Assembly (NCBI RefSeq): GCF_022267515.1
Contig: NZ_JAKFGB010000007.1
Coordinates: 194,014-258,013, forward strand
Reading direction: 5' to 3'
From: Rubinisphaera margarita
Lineage (GTDB): Bacteria; Planctomycetota; Planctomycetia; Planctomycetales; Planctomycetaceae
DNA length: 64,000 nucleotides
Shown: piece after piece, positions 1-8,690 of the stretch
Position numbering within the stretch: the first letter of the stretch is position 1
How the letters are laid out: every line of letters starts with the position of its first letter
Notes under the pieces: model-generated
What the model was told of the DNA's origin: nothing
Database searches by the model: none
What the model saw: only the letters and a program-made list of their open reading frames with translations
Translations under genes and position numbers: made by a program

Positions 1-2782
1 CAACATCCCAGCTGTAGTTGGCGGTCAGCAGTCCGAAATCCTCACCGAAGTTATCGGCGTCGGCATCCGGAAAGTAAGAAAGTCCCAGATCGAGCGTCAT
101 CCAGTCTTTCACCCGCTGCCGTTCCGGCGGACCGACTTTCGTCTGCAGACGATGACTCCAGGTGAAGCGGGCCACCTGTTGATCATCGACGAGTTCGAAG
201 TAAGGCGAGCTGACATTGCGAGCCGAGCCGGAACGAACCGCGTAGTAACGCGGATCATACTTGTCGGAAAGTAACCCGTAGTTGTTCAAGCCGAACGTAT
301 TGAAGATGAGCCGCGTGCGGAAACGCTCCTGCGAGTTCTCATCAAACTCGTTGTACTGTGGGACGTCGCCCAGATCCTGGGTCGAATCGGCAAAGTAGTA
401 GTCAACACCCAGATTCTGCTTGTGAGCCAGACCATTCAACCCGAGCAGCGGGCTGAAGATATGCGGGTAAGCTTTCCAGAGCATAATGTTGGCGCGCACC
501 CCGGCTGAGCCGTAGAAACGGTTCAGACTGTTGTTCGTATAGCCATCGTCCTGCCAGTAGGCGGCTTCGCCGAGCACGTAAGGATCGATCTTGATTGGTC
601 CGAGATTGAACGGCATTGAGAGTTCATGCCGCGAGGAAAGCACGACGCCGTCGGCTTCGGGATAATACGGCAGCGGAACGAACAGATCGTTGGGATCATC
701 GGGAGCTTCCGCCGGACGGATCTGCCCATAGCCAGCGGAACTGCGAGAGCTGTAAACCAGTCGATCCCAGAGCAGCGGCTCACCCAGAATCGTGAGATCG
801 CCTTTCGGCAACCACTGGGTTTCGTATTCGAATTCATTAAGTTGAAACCGCGTCATCAGCGAGGCGGCGACGTTGTCTTCCTGGTAGTTCAACCCCAGTA
901 GAGTCTCGTTATCTTTTCCAGAATCCCATTCTTCTTCGTAGTACTGTTCGAGGAAGTTGCGATCGCTAAGGAAGCCGAGCTCGCTGGTCATCGACAGGGA
1001 ATCGGTCCAATGATGCCGATGCCGCCAGAGGGCGCGGCCACGCGTGTTGTGAGGCACATCGAGATCGCGGCGGTCGAGTCCGAGGTTGTCATTGCCGAAG
1101 TCGTTAATCCAGACCCCTTCGGCTTCCCCGAAATAGCTGCCCGATGATCCCAGCGGTTCGGTTCCGGCGTAAACAGCGTCGGTTCCCAGCCAGGCACCAC
1201 GTTCGGTGTAAACGTGCGTCTGCAGGTTCCAGTCGAGTTCGCCGTCCGGGCAGATGCCGAGCAACTTGGACAGATTCCAGACCGTTTCGACCTGCCCGCC
1301 GTAAATGCTGTCCTGGGCCAGCGTCATACTCTCGAGCGGAATGTGAGGGTCTTCGGCTGGTCCGCTGATGTAGGGAGCCACGAAGAGCGGTGTTTCACCG
1401 ACGCGAAAGCGGTTATTGAGACTGGTCACCCAAGGTTTCGGACGAGCGATCTGCAGACCGGTTTCCGGATCAATCTCGGCATCGCCGCGTCCGACCCAGC
1501 CACGGTCGTAACGGTTTTCGATGAAGATGTCGCCGGCTTCCATCCGGTAAGTCGGCACACCGAATTCGCTGCCCGTCAGCCAGGCATTCTGCGCATGGAA
1601 ACTGTCGTGCGAGATCTGGCGAATCTCCTCAGCTCGCAGTTTGATGTCGCCCTGCAGCTCGGGCATGTGGACCCGCAGTTCACTGTCCAGCAAGACCGCC
1701 CGGTCTTCACGAATGTCGTAAAAAGCTTTCGTCGCCCGTAGAACATGATTTCCCTGACGGATCTCGATGTTGCCTTCGAGATACAGCTGCAGTGGAGCGT
1801 TCGCGTCCTGGAACATCTCCGCGCTGAATGCTCCTTCGCTGCTCGCCTGCGTCCAGATCACCACCTGGTCGGCGGAGATGTCGAGCGTGCCAACATCGAT
1901 CCCCTGCACTGCTCCGATCCCATCGATCACGATGTTCACGCCCTGGGAGATGACGGTGATCTGTTCCGGCGGAGAGGACTCGTTGGAAAGAAAGCTCTTC
2001 ACGTCGAAGCCGATGCCGAAACTGCGAGGTGAGATGATTACATGCCGAGTCGGCCTGGCTTCCTGCTGTGGTGCCAGACTGTCGAAGTCGATCTCGCCCT
2101 GGTTGAGCGGAACCGCATTGGTGGGCGGAAGCAACTGCGGCTGGTTCATTGCCGTAGCCGAGTGCCGTTCCCGAGCCGCCGTGGCACGGTCGAGCAAGGG
2201 ATCGCTGCCGGCAGAAACCTGCTGACTGGTGAATCGGGCCATCTCCTCCACCGTGGTGGAGTAGAGTTCGAGGCAGATCGTCGGTCGCGACTGCTGCTCC
2301 GGCCCTTCGACGAGAACGACGTCCTGCTCGCCGTAAACGACCAGCCGTTCCATCGTGCGGTTGTGAACCTGCACGGTCGAACGCCACACGACCATCTGGC
2401 TGGCTCGAACTTCCGAATTCCCCTGGCGGATGCGACATGGGTTTCCCCGCAGGACGAACACGCGTTCGTTGCCCTGCGGAGCAGGAACCGAGGTCGACTC
2501 GCTGGTCCGGTAGAGTCGATCGGTGATGTCGACTGCGGCTGGGGTGTGCTCGTGCAGCATGTCGCAGCTGATCACGATGGGATCGCTCGCCGTTGGCTGA
2601 TTGCTCGAAGTCAGAACCGGATTTTCGATCGTGGCCACGCCTGGCGAAGCGGTCCCCAGCGAATCATTGGCGCCACCCTGAGCTCGAAGCGGTGTTCCCC
2701 AGGCGAGCGCAAGCAGCAGGACCATCGGCAGGATGCCGACAGACTGCAAGCGTCTGCTCAGGGAGCGCTTATTCGGGAACAT
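1..2782 (-). CDS. LptD/OstA-like outer-membrane protein (C-terminus cut by window edge)
   Basis: Open without a stop from the ATG at 2782 to base 1, so at least 927 residues are present and the C-terminus lies outside. Residues 1-35 form a signal peptide (RRLQSVG..., hydrophobic LLLALAWG, then a likely cut after LRAQ). OstA-type strands follow at about 100-165 and 325-400, with paired phrases such as VFVLRGNPCRIRQGN and LYLEGNIEIRQGNHVLRA. From about residue 500 onward it is rich in Tyr/Trp/Asn strands (for example RHHWTDSLSMTSELGFLSD), as expected of a beta-barrel. LptD places lipopolysaccharide in the outer leaflet of the outer membrane; that family role is established, but its substrate in planctomycetes is inferred. 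No convincing Shine-Dalgarno precedes the chosen ATG. Confidence 0.75.
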   Translation of the reverse strand, partial: MFPNKRSLSRRLQSVGILPMVLLLALAWGTPLRAQGGANDSLGTASPGVATIENPVLTSSNQPTASDPIVISCDMLHEHTPAAVDITDRLYRTSESTSVPAPQGNERVFVLRGNPCRIRQGNSEVRASQMVVWRSTVQVHNRTMERLVVYGEQDVVLVEGPEQQSRPTICLELYSTTVEEMARFTSQQVSAGSDPLLDRATAARERHSATAMNQPQLLPPTNAVPLNQGEIDFDSLAPQQEARPTRHVIISPRSFGIGFDVKSFLSNESSPPEQITVISQGVNIVIDGIGAVQGIDVGTLDISADQVVIWTQASSEGAFSAEMFQDANAPLQLYLEGNIEIRQGNHVLRATKAFYDIREDRAVLLDSELRVHMPELQGDIKLRAEEIRQISHDSFHAQNAWLTGSEFGVPTYRMEAGDIFIENRYDRGWVGRGDAEIDPETGLQIARPKPWVTSLNNRFRVGETPLFVAPYISGPAEDPHIPLESMTLAQDSIYGGQVETVWNLSKLLGICPDGELDWNLQTHVYTERGAWLGTDAVYAGTEPLGSSGSYFGEAEGVWINDFGNDNLGLDRRDLDVPHNTRGRALWRHRHHWTDSLSMTSELGFLSDRNFLEQYYEEEWDSGKDNETLLGLNYQEDNVAASLMTRFQLNEFEYETQWLPKGDLTILGEPLLWDRLVYSSRSSAGYGQIRPAEAPDDPNDLFVPLPYYPEADGVVLSSRHELSMPFNLGPIKIDPYVLGEAAYWQDDGYTNNSLNRFYGSAGVRANIMLWKAYPHIFSPLLGLNGLAHKQNLGVDYYFADSTQDLGDVPQYNEFDENSQERFRTRLIFNTFGLNNYGLLSDKYDPRYYAVRSGSARNVSSPYFELVDDQQVARFTWSHRLQTKVGPPERQRVKDWMTLDLGLSYFPDADADNFGEDFGLLTANYSWDV

Positions 2783-3409
2783 TTAGCAGGCGATCGGGGC
2801 AGCGGTGAATGGAGAATTCAGTCGCAAATCGGAACCGCACGAGATGGGAGGGTCGCCGTCCTGGCTGAACACGGAAAATCATGGTGCCGGAGTGTACTGG
2901 AAAGCGGAAAAGGGGGTCAACGGGGATCACAGCTCCCGGAAATGTTGTAAGTTGAACTTATTTCTTCAGATACGCTAAAGCACACGCTCCCCAGGTGTCG
3001 GGGAAAACCCGGATTTCAGGAACGAGCACCCCGCTGGCCATAACTAACTACGCGCAGGCGAGTTACGACAGACCCACCTCATGCGGACGGCGGCTCTTCC
3101 AAGGCACTCTTCAAGGCACCTGAAAAAGTCGTCGAGAGAGCGTTCGAGGATGCAAAGATTGCAGGCTCTCAGAACGTCAAATGAGAGGCCTCGACCGACC
3201 GTTCTCCGGCGGGCTCCCGACGGGAATCCCCGGATTCAGGACCGTTCAACAAATGGCGTCCACAACTCCATTTCCGTGCCCCAGGGCCCATTTTGCCGGA
3301 ATCTGATAGCATTTTACCTGGAACGATGAGTAGTGTATCATTTAACCAACCATCAATATGATGGTCCCACCACCGACATTCCCACCGCTACCTTCAACAG
3401 GAGGTTCCC
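2783..3409. other. intergenic region, no supported gene
   Basis: This gap separates the divergent LptD-like gene and the haem-binding gene, so it should hold two outward promoters, but I cannot name one with confidence. A short open frame at 3081-3329 has Arg/Ser/Pro-rich composition, no Shine-Dalgarno and no family signature. No clear terminator or RNA gene is visible. Confidence 0.5.
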
Positions 3410-3412
3410 GTG
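3398..3412 (+). promoter_or_regulatory. Shine-Dalgarno that fixes a GTG start
   Basis: CAGGAGG at 3398-3404 lies 5 bases before the GTG at 3410. There is no in-frame ATG near enough to compete, so the GTG is taken as the start of the haem-binding protein. Confidence 0.7.
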
Positions 3413-3946
3413 AATCAGACGTCCCCCAATCCTGATGAAGCACAAACTCCAGACCTTGTTCGCCCCAAAAAGGGAAGCATTTTCCGCCGCATCATCGTGG
3501 TGGCGATTATCGTGTTTCTGGCTCTGCAGCTCGCGCCGGTAGACCGCCACAACCCCGAGGTTGTCGCCGATATCAATGCTCCGGACGATGTGAAGCACAT
3601 TCTTCGCCGCGCCTGCTACGACTGTCATTCGAACGAAACCAAGTGGCCCTGGTACAGCTACATCGCCCCGGGCTCGTGGCTGATGGCCAAGGATGTTCGC
3701 GAAGGCCGCGACTATCTGAATTTCTCGGAATGGGGCGACTACTACGAAGCCGAAGAAACGCCCGAATTTTTCCTGGACGAATGCTGGGGCTCGATCGAGA
3801 ACGGGGAGATGCCGCTCTGGTTCTATATCCCGATGCATCCGGAAGCCAAACTGACGGAAGAAGACCTGGCCGTGCTGCGAAAGTGGTGCCAGATCGACGA
3901 GTCGCTGGCCGAGAATGAAACGGAGTCGGAAGACGATTCCGAATAG
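3410..3946 (+). CDS. haem-binding domain protein (membrane-anchored cytochrome c type)
   Basis: 178 residues. An N-terminal cytoplasmic stretch is followed by one membrane helix at about 27-43 (IIVVAIIVFLALQL). The c-type haem site is C69-Y-D-C72-H73, followed by the SNETKWPWYSYIAPGSW run typical of the Haem_bd family (Pfam PF14376). The protein is probably anchored in the inner membrane with a single haem c facing the periplasm, in electron transfer or sensing; no partner is evident. It starts with GTG behind a strong Shine-Dalgarno. Its stop lies 34 bases before the acpS start, so the two may be cotranscribed. Confidence 0.8.
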   Translation: MNQTSPNPDEAQTPDLVRPKKGSIFRRIIVVAIIVFLALQLAPVDRHNPEVVADINAPDDVKHILRRACYDCHSNETKWPWYSYIAPGSWLMAKDVREGRDYLNFSEWGDYYEAEETPEFFLDECWGSIENGEMPLWFYIPMHPEAKLTEEDLAVLRKWCQIDESLAENETESEDDSE

Positions 3947-3980
3947 ACGTCCCGACGCGGCGCGAGCTGAAAAGACCCCC

Positions 3981-4364
3981 ATGCAGATTCTCGGACTCGG
4001 GACCGACATTGTCGAAATCAGTCGCATTGCGAGCATGATTGACCGGCACGCTGATCATTTTCTCGACCGGACATTCAGCAAGTCCGAGATCGAATACTGT
4101 TCGACCAAGAAGAATGCGACGCAGCATTACGCCGGCCGGTGGGCCGCCAAAGAAGCGGTCATGAAATCCTTCGGCACGGGCTTCGTGAAGGGGATTCACT
4201 GGACCGAGATCGAAGTGATCTCGCAACCCTCAGGCCGCCCGGATGTGCGTCTGTCAGGTGACACCGAACGGTTCGCCGCGGACTGCGGCATCGCGAAAAT
4301 CCTCCTCTCGATTTCCCACGGCAAAGAATACGCAACCGCGACTGCGATCGCGTGCTCTGAATAG
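3981..4364 (+). CDS. acpS: holo-[acyl-carrier-protein] synthase
   Basis: 127 residues, the normal length for AcpS. It transfers 4'-phosphopantetheine from CoA to the conserved serine of acyl carrier proteins. The N-terminal LGLGTDIVEISR carries the Mg-binding Asp (D9) and AGRWAAKEAVMKSFG carries the second metal ligand (E58). The frame opens further upstream at 3915, but that extension overlaps the preceding gene and lacks family similarity, so the ATG at 3981 is preferred. An acyl carrier protein that could be a substrate is encoded in the window at 39.5 kb; the physiological partners cannot be told from position. Confidence 0.93.
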   Translation: MQILGLGTDIVEISRIASMIDRHADHFLDRTFSKSEIEYCSTKKNATQHYAGRWAAKEAVMKSFGTGFVKGIHWTEIEVISQPSGRPDVRLSGDTERFAADCGIAKILLSISHGKEYATATAIACSE

Positions 4365-4461
4365 CGCCCATCGTGACTGAAAGGCGCCACAGCTGGGACA
4401 TGAAGGAGCGAACGGACGCTGATTCCCCGGTCAATTTACGCATTCCGCCGACGAGTCCTCT

Positions 4462-5151
4462 ATGCCTGACACCGCCTCCATCGTCGATCTGAAGCAGCTT
4501 CGGTACGAAACCGCCAACCGACAGTTTCAGTTGCAAGTCGACTCGTTTCATCTCGGAAGCGGAGAGTCGCTCGCCATCACGGGCAAGAGCGGATCAGGCA
4601 AGACAACCTTGTTGTCGCTGATCGCGGGGCTCGAATCGCCGACATCGGGATCGATTCGAATTCAGGATGAAGAGTTGAGTCAGCTTTCGACCGAACAGCG
4701 GAACCGGTTTCGCCTGCAACGACTGGGCATCATCTTCCAGGACTTCAGGCTCATCGAGTACCTCACGCTTCAGGACAACATTTCGGTCACGCTGAGACTT
4801 GGAGAAGTCGCGGACAAAGCGGCGAATTGCGATCGGGTTCAGAAACTGGCGGAGCAGTTCGAGATCGGACACCTGCTCAAGCGGTATCCGCATCAGGTCT
4901 CGCATGGTGAACGTCAGCGAGCCGCGATCGCACGAGCGTTGTTTCATGATCCGGCACTGATCCTGGCCGACGAACCGACGGGAAATCTCGATCCCGCAAC
5001 CGCTGCGATCGTGCTTGATCTGCTGCTTCGCGTGGCAAAAGAAGGCGATCATGCCCTGCTTCTGGTCACGCACGATCATTCCTGCCTCGACCGATTCGAT
5101 CGCACAATCGACATGTCGTCACTCAACAGTGCAGCAACCGCTCATGCCTGA
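4462..5151 (+). CDS. ABC transporter ATP-binding protein, LolD/MacB/FtsE type
   Basis: 229 residues, a single nucleotide-binding domain. Walker A is GKSGSGKTT at 41-49, the Q-loop is in GIIFQDFRLIEYLTL, Walker B plus D-loop is LILADEPTGNLD at about 169-180, and the H-loop is LLVTHD. The signature motif is VSHGERQR rather than LSGGQ. The subfamily energises FtsX-like permeases for lipoprotein release, efflux or division, but no such permease sits beside it. The next gene, a metal permease of another class (ABC-3), is convergent and overlaps it by 10 bases at the 3' ends, so they are unlikely to form one transporter. Confidence 0.88.
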   Translation: MPDTASIVDLKQLRYETANRQFQLQVDSFHLGSGESLAITGKSGSGKTTLLSLIAGLESPTSGSIRIQDEELSQLSTEQRNRFRLQRLGIIFQDFRLIEYLTLQDNISVTLRLGEVADKAANCDRVQKLAEQFEIGHLLKRYPHQVSHGERQRAAIARALFHDPALILADEPTGNLDPATAAIVLDLLLRVAKEGDHALLLVTHDHSCLDRFDRTIDMSSLNSAATAHA

Positions 5152-6014
5152 GTGGAGTGTTCGCTCGCATCCTGAAACCGGATCGACTGTCGGATCGCCA
5201 GGCTGATGACGTAACAGGCCGTCGCCACAAGAACGGTTGTCGCCCCGGCGGGAACCCGGGTGTCGAGCGAGGAGAACACGGCTCCTGCTGCAGCCGAACC
5301 CGCTCCGATGAAAGCCGCGATCACAATGATCACTCGCAAATGATCGGACCAGAGGCGGGCGGTTACGGCGGGCGTTATCAGCAGAGCCACAATCATCACC
5401 ACTCCGATGGCCGGCAACCCGACGACAATCGTCGTCGTCAGCAGCAACAGATGCATCCAGTCGATCCACACGGTCGGCAATCCCTGCACAGACAGAAAAC
5501 CGGAATCGAAGGCGACGCCAACACTGAGTCGGAACGTTAACGCCACGACGAGAACAGTGCAGATGCAGACCGCCCCGATCAGGTAGACATCGCGAATCAG
5601 CAGACTGCCTGGCGAACCAAACAGAAAGGCATCGAAACCGCCCCCCCCCGTGAACTGTCCGCTGTTCTGAATCATTCTTCGGAGCACGACCCCGGCTCCA
5701 AAGAAGACGCTCAATACGCCGGCGACTGCGGTCTCGGTTTGGGTCCGGCTGATTCTTGGCAACAGTCGAATCAGAAAGACCGCCAGCAATCCCGTGAGAA
5801 AAGCCCCGGCAAACTGCAGCAGTAAATGCTGCCCGCCGGCCAGCCAGTATCCTATGCACACGCCCGGCAATGCCGCATGAGCCAGGGCATCTCCGGTCAG
5901 AGCCCGCCTTCGCAGAACGGCAAACGTGCCGACTACTCCGCAAGTCGCTCCCACGAGAGCGGTGCCCATGAGGACCACGGAGGTGTTGTAGGGAAGGCCG
6001 AACAAAGGAAACAA
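5142..6014 (-). CDS. metal ABC transporter permease, ABC-3 family (ZnuB/MntB/TroC type)
   Basis: 290 residues, almost entirely hydrophobic, with about eight membrane helices. It shows the family's early signature VVGTFAVLRRRALTGDALAHAALPG and the late helix pair around GVVMIVALLITPAVTARL. Members import Zn, Mn or Fe with a periplasmic binding protein and an ATPase. Neither partner is visible beside it: the adjacent ATPase faces the other way and belongs to another subfamily. The coding strand contains a run of nine G (C9 on the plus strand, 5641-5649) encoding a Gly cluster in FTGGGGFDAF, a potential slippage site. Metal specificity is unknown. Confidence 0.9.
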   Translation of the reverse strand: MFPLFGLPYNTSVVLMGTALVGATCGVVGTFAVLRRRALTGDALAHAALPGVCIGYWLAGGQHLLLQFAGAFLTGLLAVFLIRLLPRISRTQTETAVAGVLSVFFGAGVVLRRMIQNSGQFTGGGGFDAFLFGSPGSLLIRDVYLIGAVCICTVLVVALTFRLSVGVAFDSGFLSVQGLPTVWIDWMHLLLLTTTIVVGLPAIGVVMIVALLITPAVTARLWSDHLRVIIVIAAFIGAGSAAAGAVFSSLDTRVPAGATTVLVATACYVISLAIRQSIRFQDASEHSTQA

Positions 6015-6104
6015 CTTTCGACGAACTGGCGGAAGAAGCAGGATTGCCCGTTCATCTTAGACGCCATCGGAGTCGCTTGCGAGAGTCGCTAACACCAACC
6101 GGTT

Positions 6105-6144
6105 AAACAAAAACACCGTCGATGCGTCCCACGCATCGACGGTG
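6105..6144 (-). terminator. Rho-independent terminator of the sigma factor gene
   Basis: A perfect 13-bp stem (6114-6126 with 6132-6144) and 5-base loop. Read on the minus strand it is followed by TTTTTGTTT (6113 down to 6105). It lies just past the stop of the sigma factor gene and before the metal permease, so it separates the two transcripts. Confidence 0.9.
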
Positions 6145-6199
6145 CGATCCCAAGTTGACCCCAAGGGATAGAGAGAGTTCAGGCTCAGGTCGTCTGGTT

Positions 6200-7057
6200 T
6201 CAGTCGCCGAGTAGTCCGCGGTTCAGGCGGTTGAGTGCTTCCTGTTCGATCTGACGGACGCGTTCCCGGGTCAGTCCAAGTGACTCGCCGATCTGCTTCA
6301 GCGTTTTTGGCTCCTCGTCTTCCAGGCCGAACCGCATCCGGAGAATTGTCGCCTGGCGATCCTCCATTTCATCGAGCATGCGGTAGACGTGCTTCAGATT
6401 ATCGGCATTGAGCAGATCGGCTTCCGGTCCGTCTTCGCGAGTATCGGCAACCATCTCGCCGAGCGACCAGCCGTTTTCGTCGTCGTCAGACTGCGGTGTT
6501 GTGTTGTAGAGTTGAATCGCTTTCTTGACGATGCCAAGTTTCTTCTTCGGAATGTCGAGTTCGCGGGCCACTTCTTCAGCGGTCGGCGTGCGATTCAGTT
6601 CGTCCTGCAGACGGGCGGTCGCCTTTCGCCATTTCGAAAGCAGTTCCACCATATAGGCGGGAATCCGAATCGTCTTGGCGCAGTTGACCAGAGCCCGTTT
6701 GATCGATTGCTTGATCCAGTAGCTGGCGTAGGTACTGAACCGCGTATTCATGTCGGGGTCGAACCCTTCGACGGCTCGCAGCAGTCCGAGGTTCCCCTCT
6801 TCGATCAAGTCCTGCAGCGGCAGGCCTTTGCTCGAATAGCCGCGAGCGATGTTCACGACCAGTCGCAGGTTGGCGCGGACCATGCGATCGCGGGCTTCGA
6901 CATCGCCCATGGCGATGCGGCGGGCCAGATCCTTTTCCTCGTCGGCTGTCAACAGAGCCGTCTCGTTGATCTCACGCAGGTAAGTTTCGAGAGGGTTCTG
7001 AACCGACGACGATAACCGTCGGCGGCGGGTCCGGGGACGCAAAGGAGTGCGAGTCAT
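6200..7057 (-). CDS. RNA polymerase sigma factor, sigma-70 group 1/2 (RpoD/SigA-like)
   Basis: 285 residues. It has region 1.2 (NPLETYLREIN), region 2 with the core-binding and -10 recognition helices (DLIEEGNLGLLRAVEGFDP, then TRFSTYASYWIKQSIKRAL at about 85-125), region 3 (TPTAEEVARELDIPKKK) and region 4 with the -35 helix-turn-helix (LGLTRERVRQIEQEALNRL at about 248-275). The acidic region 1.1 and the non-conserved insertion of full-size RpoD are missing, as in short SigA-like or RpoS-like factors. It directs RNA polymerase to promoters; whether it is the housekeeping or an alternative factor cannot be decided here. A strong terminator follows it. Confidence 0.93.
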   Translation of the reverse strand: MTRTPLRPRTRRRRLSSSVQNPLETYLREINETALLTADEEKDLARRIAMGDVEARDRMVRANLRLVVNIARGYSSKGLPLQDLIEEGNLGLLRAVEGFDPDMNTRFSTYASYWIKQSIKRALVNCAKTIRIPAYMVELLSKWRKATARLQDELNRTPTAEEVARELDIPKKKLGIVKKAIQLYNTTPQSDDDENGWSLGEMVADTREDGPEADLLNADNLKHVYRMLDEMEDRQATILRMRFGLEDEEPKTLKQIGESLGLTRERVRQIEQEALNRLNRGLLGD

Positions 7058-7067
7058 GACAAGGCTT

Positions 7068-7280
7068 TCATTTTACTCTGAAACCGATCATCGCGGTTTC
7101 GGTCGGCGGCGTCGAGATTATGTGATAACCGTATTGACGTCGTTGTCCCACACGAGCGGCCATCATCGAACTTGCGTCCTGCAAAGCGTACTGGTAGAGC
7201 TTGTATCGTCGCCGCCCCAACGACGACTGCACAGCGGACGTGTCGAAATCCCCCATGTTCGAAGACGCCCCGGCAGTCAC
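7068..7280 (-). CDS. possible small protein just upstream of the sigma factor
   Basis: 70 codons from a GTG at 7280, or about 62 from an internal ATG (MGDFDTSAVQSS...). The frame ends 10 bases before the sigma factor ATG, which would suit cotranscription. The composition is plausible for a basic protein (LGRRRYKLYQYALQDASSMM) and the N-terminal codons end mostly in G/C as in neighbouring genes. I recognise no family, and the overlapping minus-strand frame at 7054-7482 looks less protein-like. This could equally be leader sequence of the sigma factor gene. Confidence 0.3.
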   Translation of the reverse strand: MTAGASSNMGDFDTSAVQSSLGRRRYKLYQYALQDASSMMAARVGQRRQYGYHIISTPPTETAMIGFRVK

Positions 7281-7560
7281 AGCAATCGTGCCAGCCTTTC
7301 ATAATGTTCCGTCGCGGACTACTCGCAACAGCCATGCCGAAGCCGTCGATTGCACGCGTTCCCGCATTGCACTCAATCCACCGTCGATAGCGGATTGGCC
7401 GATTATGTCGGCTGTCGGTATCAGAACGTTTGCTCCATGAAACGGAGACGTTGCCCACCTGCCACAAGGGAGCTCTCTGCATCTCCGTCGATGCCCAACC
7501 GGGACACGAACCAGCAGAAAGTGTTCGCGGAGTGCCTGCCTCTCTGGCAGTGCAGCGGAC

Positions 7561-8442
7561 CTACTCTTCGTAGAGCGGGTGGATCTTCTTCATGTCCGTC
7601 AGTCGGATCGCCACCATATAGCGTCGGGGGCGTTGAGCATTGCGATTGACGAAGAAGGTTTCCCCAAGCTTGCCAGCGGCTGAGCTGTCCGCCGAAATCA
7701 CGAGCATCTCCCCGACATTCATCGTGACAGTGAACTCGAGATTGCGAAGCTGTTCGATGTGCTGGCCGCCTTCGTACTGGAACTCGGTTCGACCGGCGAC
7801 AGGCCGCAGCTGTGCCAGACCGTGGTGCAGCTCAGGCATCAGATGCAGACGCACCCAGCCATCCTGAAGTCGTTCCACTTCCGCCTGCAGCACGCCGTGC
7901 GCGTTCTCAAGGACTTTCTCTTCTTCTTCGTCGGGCAGTCGCACCTTCACTTGGGGAGCGGGCAAACTGGTTTGAATCGCCGTGGTTCCGCCCGAAGGCA
8001 GAAAGGTACGACGTCCGATCAGATCAGTATGTCGGGACGTACCGGCTGCATCGGTCAGATCGTTCTTCAGACCGAGCAATCTCTGCAGTGTCCGGGGAGG
8101 CGTCATGCCGACGAGTCCAACGCGGAATCCGTACTCGCGAAGTTTCGAACGGGTCTTGAGATCGACGGTGCCGACCTGGTCGACATCATCCCAAACCAGT
8201 TGAGAGAGCAGCGGATCTTCAGCGTCGCGTTCGACATAAACAATATCGAGCTGCACGGTGTCCATGCCGGGCCGTAACGGTGGCAGAAAGGACTGCCCGT
8301 CGGGGGCGGTGTTGGTCACCGAGGTCTGACAACCACACAACGACAACGCAAACGGAACCATACCCCGGAGAAAATCTCGCCGGTGAATGTGTTCGCTGGC
8401 CTTGCGGGAGCTGGGTGGTGGAACAGGCATAAAAAAGGTCAT
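7561..8442 (-). CDS. Tat-type lipoprotein-like hypothetical protein
   Basis: 293 residues. The N-terminus carries a twin-arginine-like motif (RRDFLRG at 21-27) followed by a hydrophobic stretch and a lipobox-like SLCGC with Cys38 as the likely lipidated residue, so export and membrane anchoring are predicted. The mature part begins SFLPPLRPGMDTVQLDIVYVERDAEDP and has no enzyme motif that I recognise. Two starts are possible (8442 or the ATG four codons later). Codon use and hydrophobic patterning support a real gene; its role is unknown. Confidence 0.7.
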   Translation of the reverse strand: MTFFMPVPPPSSRKASEHIHRRDFLRGMVPFALSLCGCQTSVTNTAPDGQSFLPPLRPGMDTVQLDIVYVERDAEDPLLSQLVWDDVDQVGTVDLKTRSKLREYGFRVGLVGMTPPRTLQRLLGLKNDLTDAAGTSRHTDLIGRRTFLPSGGTTAIQTSLPAPQVKVRLPDEEEEKVLENAHGVLQAEVERLQDGWVRLHLMPELHHGLAQLRPVAGRTEFQYEGGQHIEQLRNLEFTVTMNVGEMLVISADSSAAGKLGETFFVNRNAQRPRRYMVAIRLTDMKKIHPLYEE

Positions 8443-8594
8443 TTCGGGGCCATGCGGGGGACCCCGAGATTTCCTGAGGGGGGGGAGGGATTCAATTGGT
8501 TGAGCGAATGCTCTGTGAGGAAGGTGAGGGCCTTGTACGGCGGATTCGCCACGACTGTCAACGAAAGTTGAAATGAAGGAATCGTGCGAAAGAA

Positions 8595-8649
8595 ATACAA
8601 AAACGCCACGGCTCGACCTGAATCAATGTCAGATCGATACGTGGCGTTT
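8595..8649 (-). terminator. probable terminator of the DksA-like gene
   Basis: AAACGCCACG at 8601-8610 pairs perfectly with CGTGGCGTTT at 8640-8649, with a 29-base loop. On the minus strand the second arm runs into TTTTTGTATTT. It lies 42 bases after the stop of the DksA-like gene. The long loop is unusual for an intrinsic terminator. Confidence 0.7.
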
Positions 8650-8690
8650 CTGTCGCATGGCAGCGGCGGAGAAAACTCCGAGCCGTCGAT

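Noticed and set aside
3081..3329. 82-codon plus-strand frame ahead of the haem-binding gene
   Set aside because: Arg/Ser/Pro-rich, no Shine-Dalgarno and no recognisable domain.
4462..6014. ABC ATPase plus ABC-3 permease as one metal transporter
   Set aside because: The genes are convergent and the ATPase belongs to the LolD/MacB type, not to the ZnuC/MntA type.
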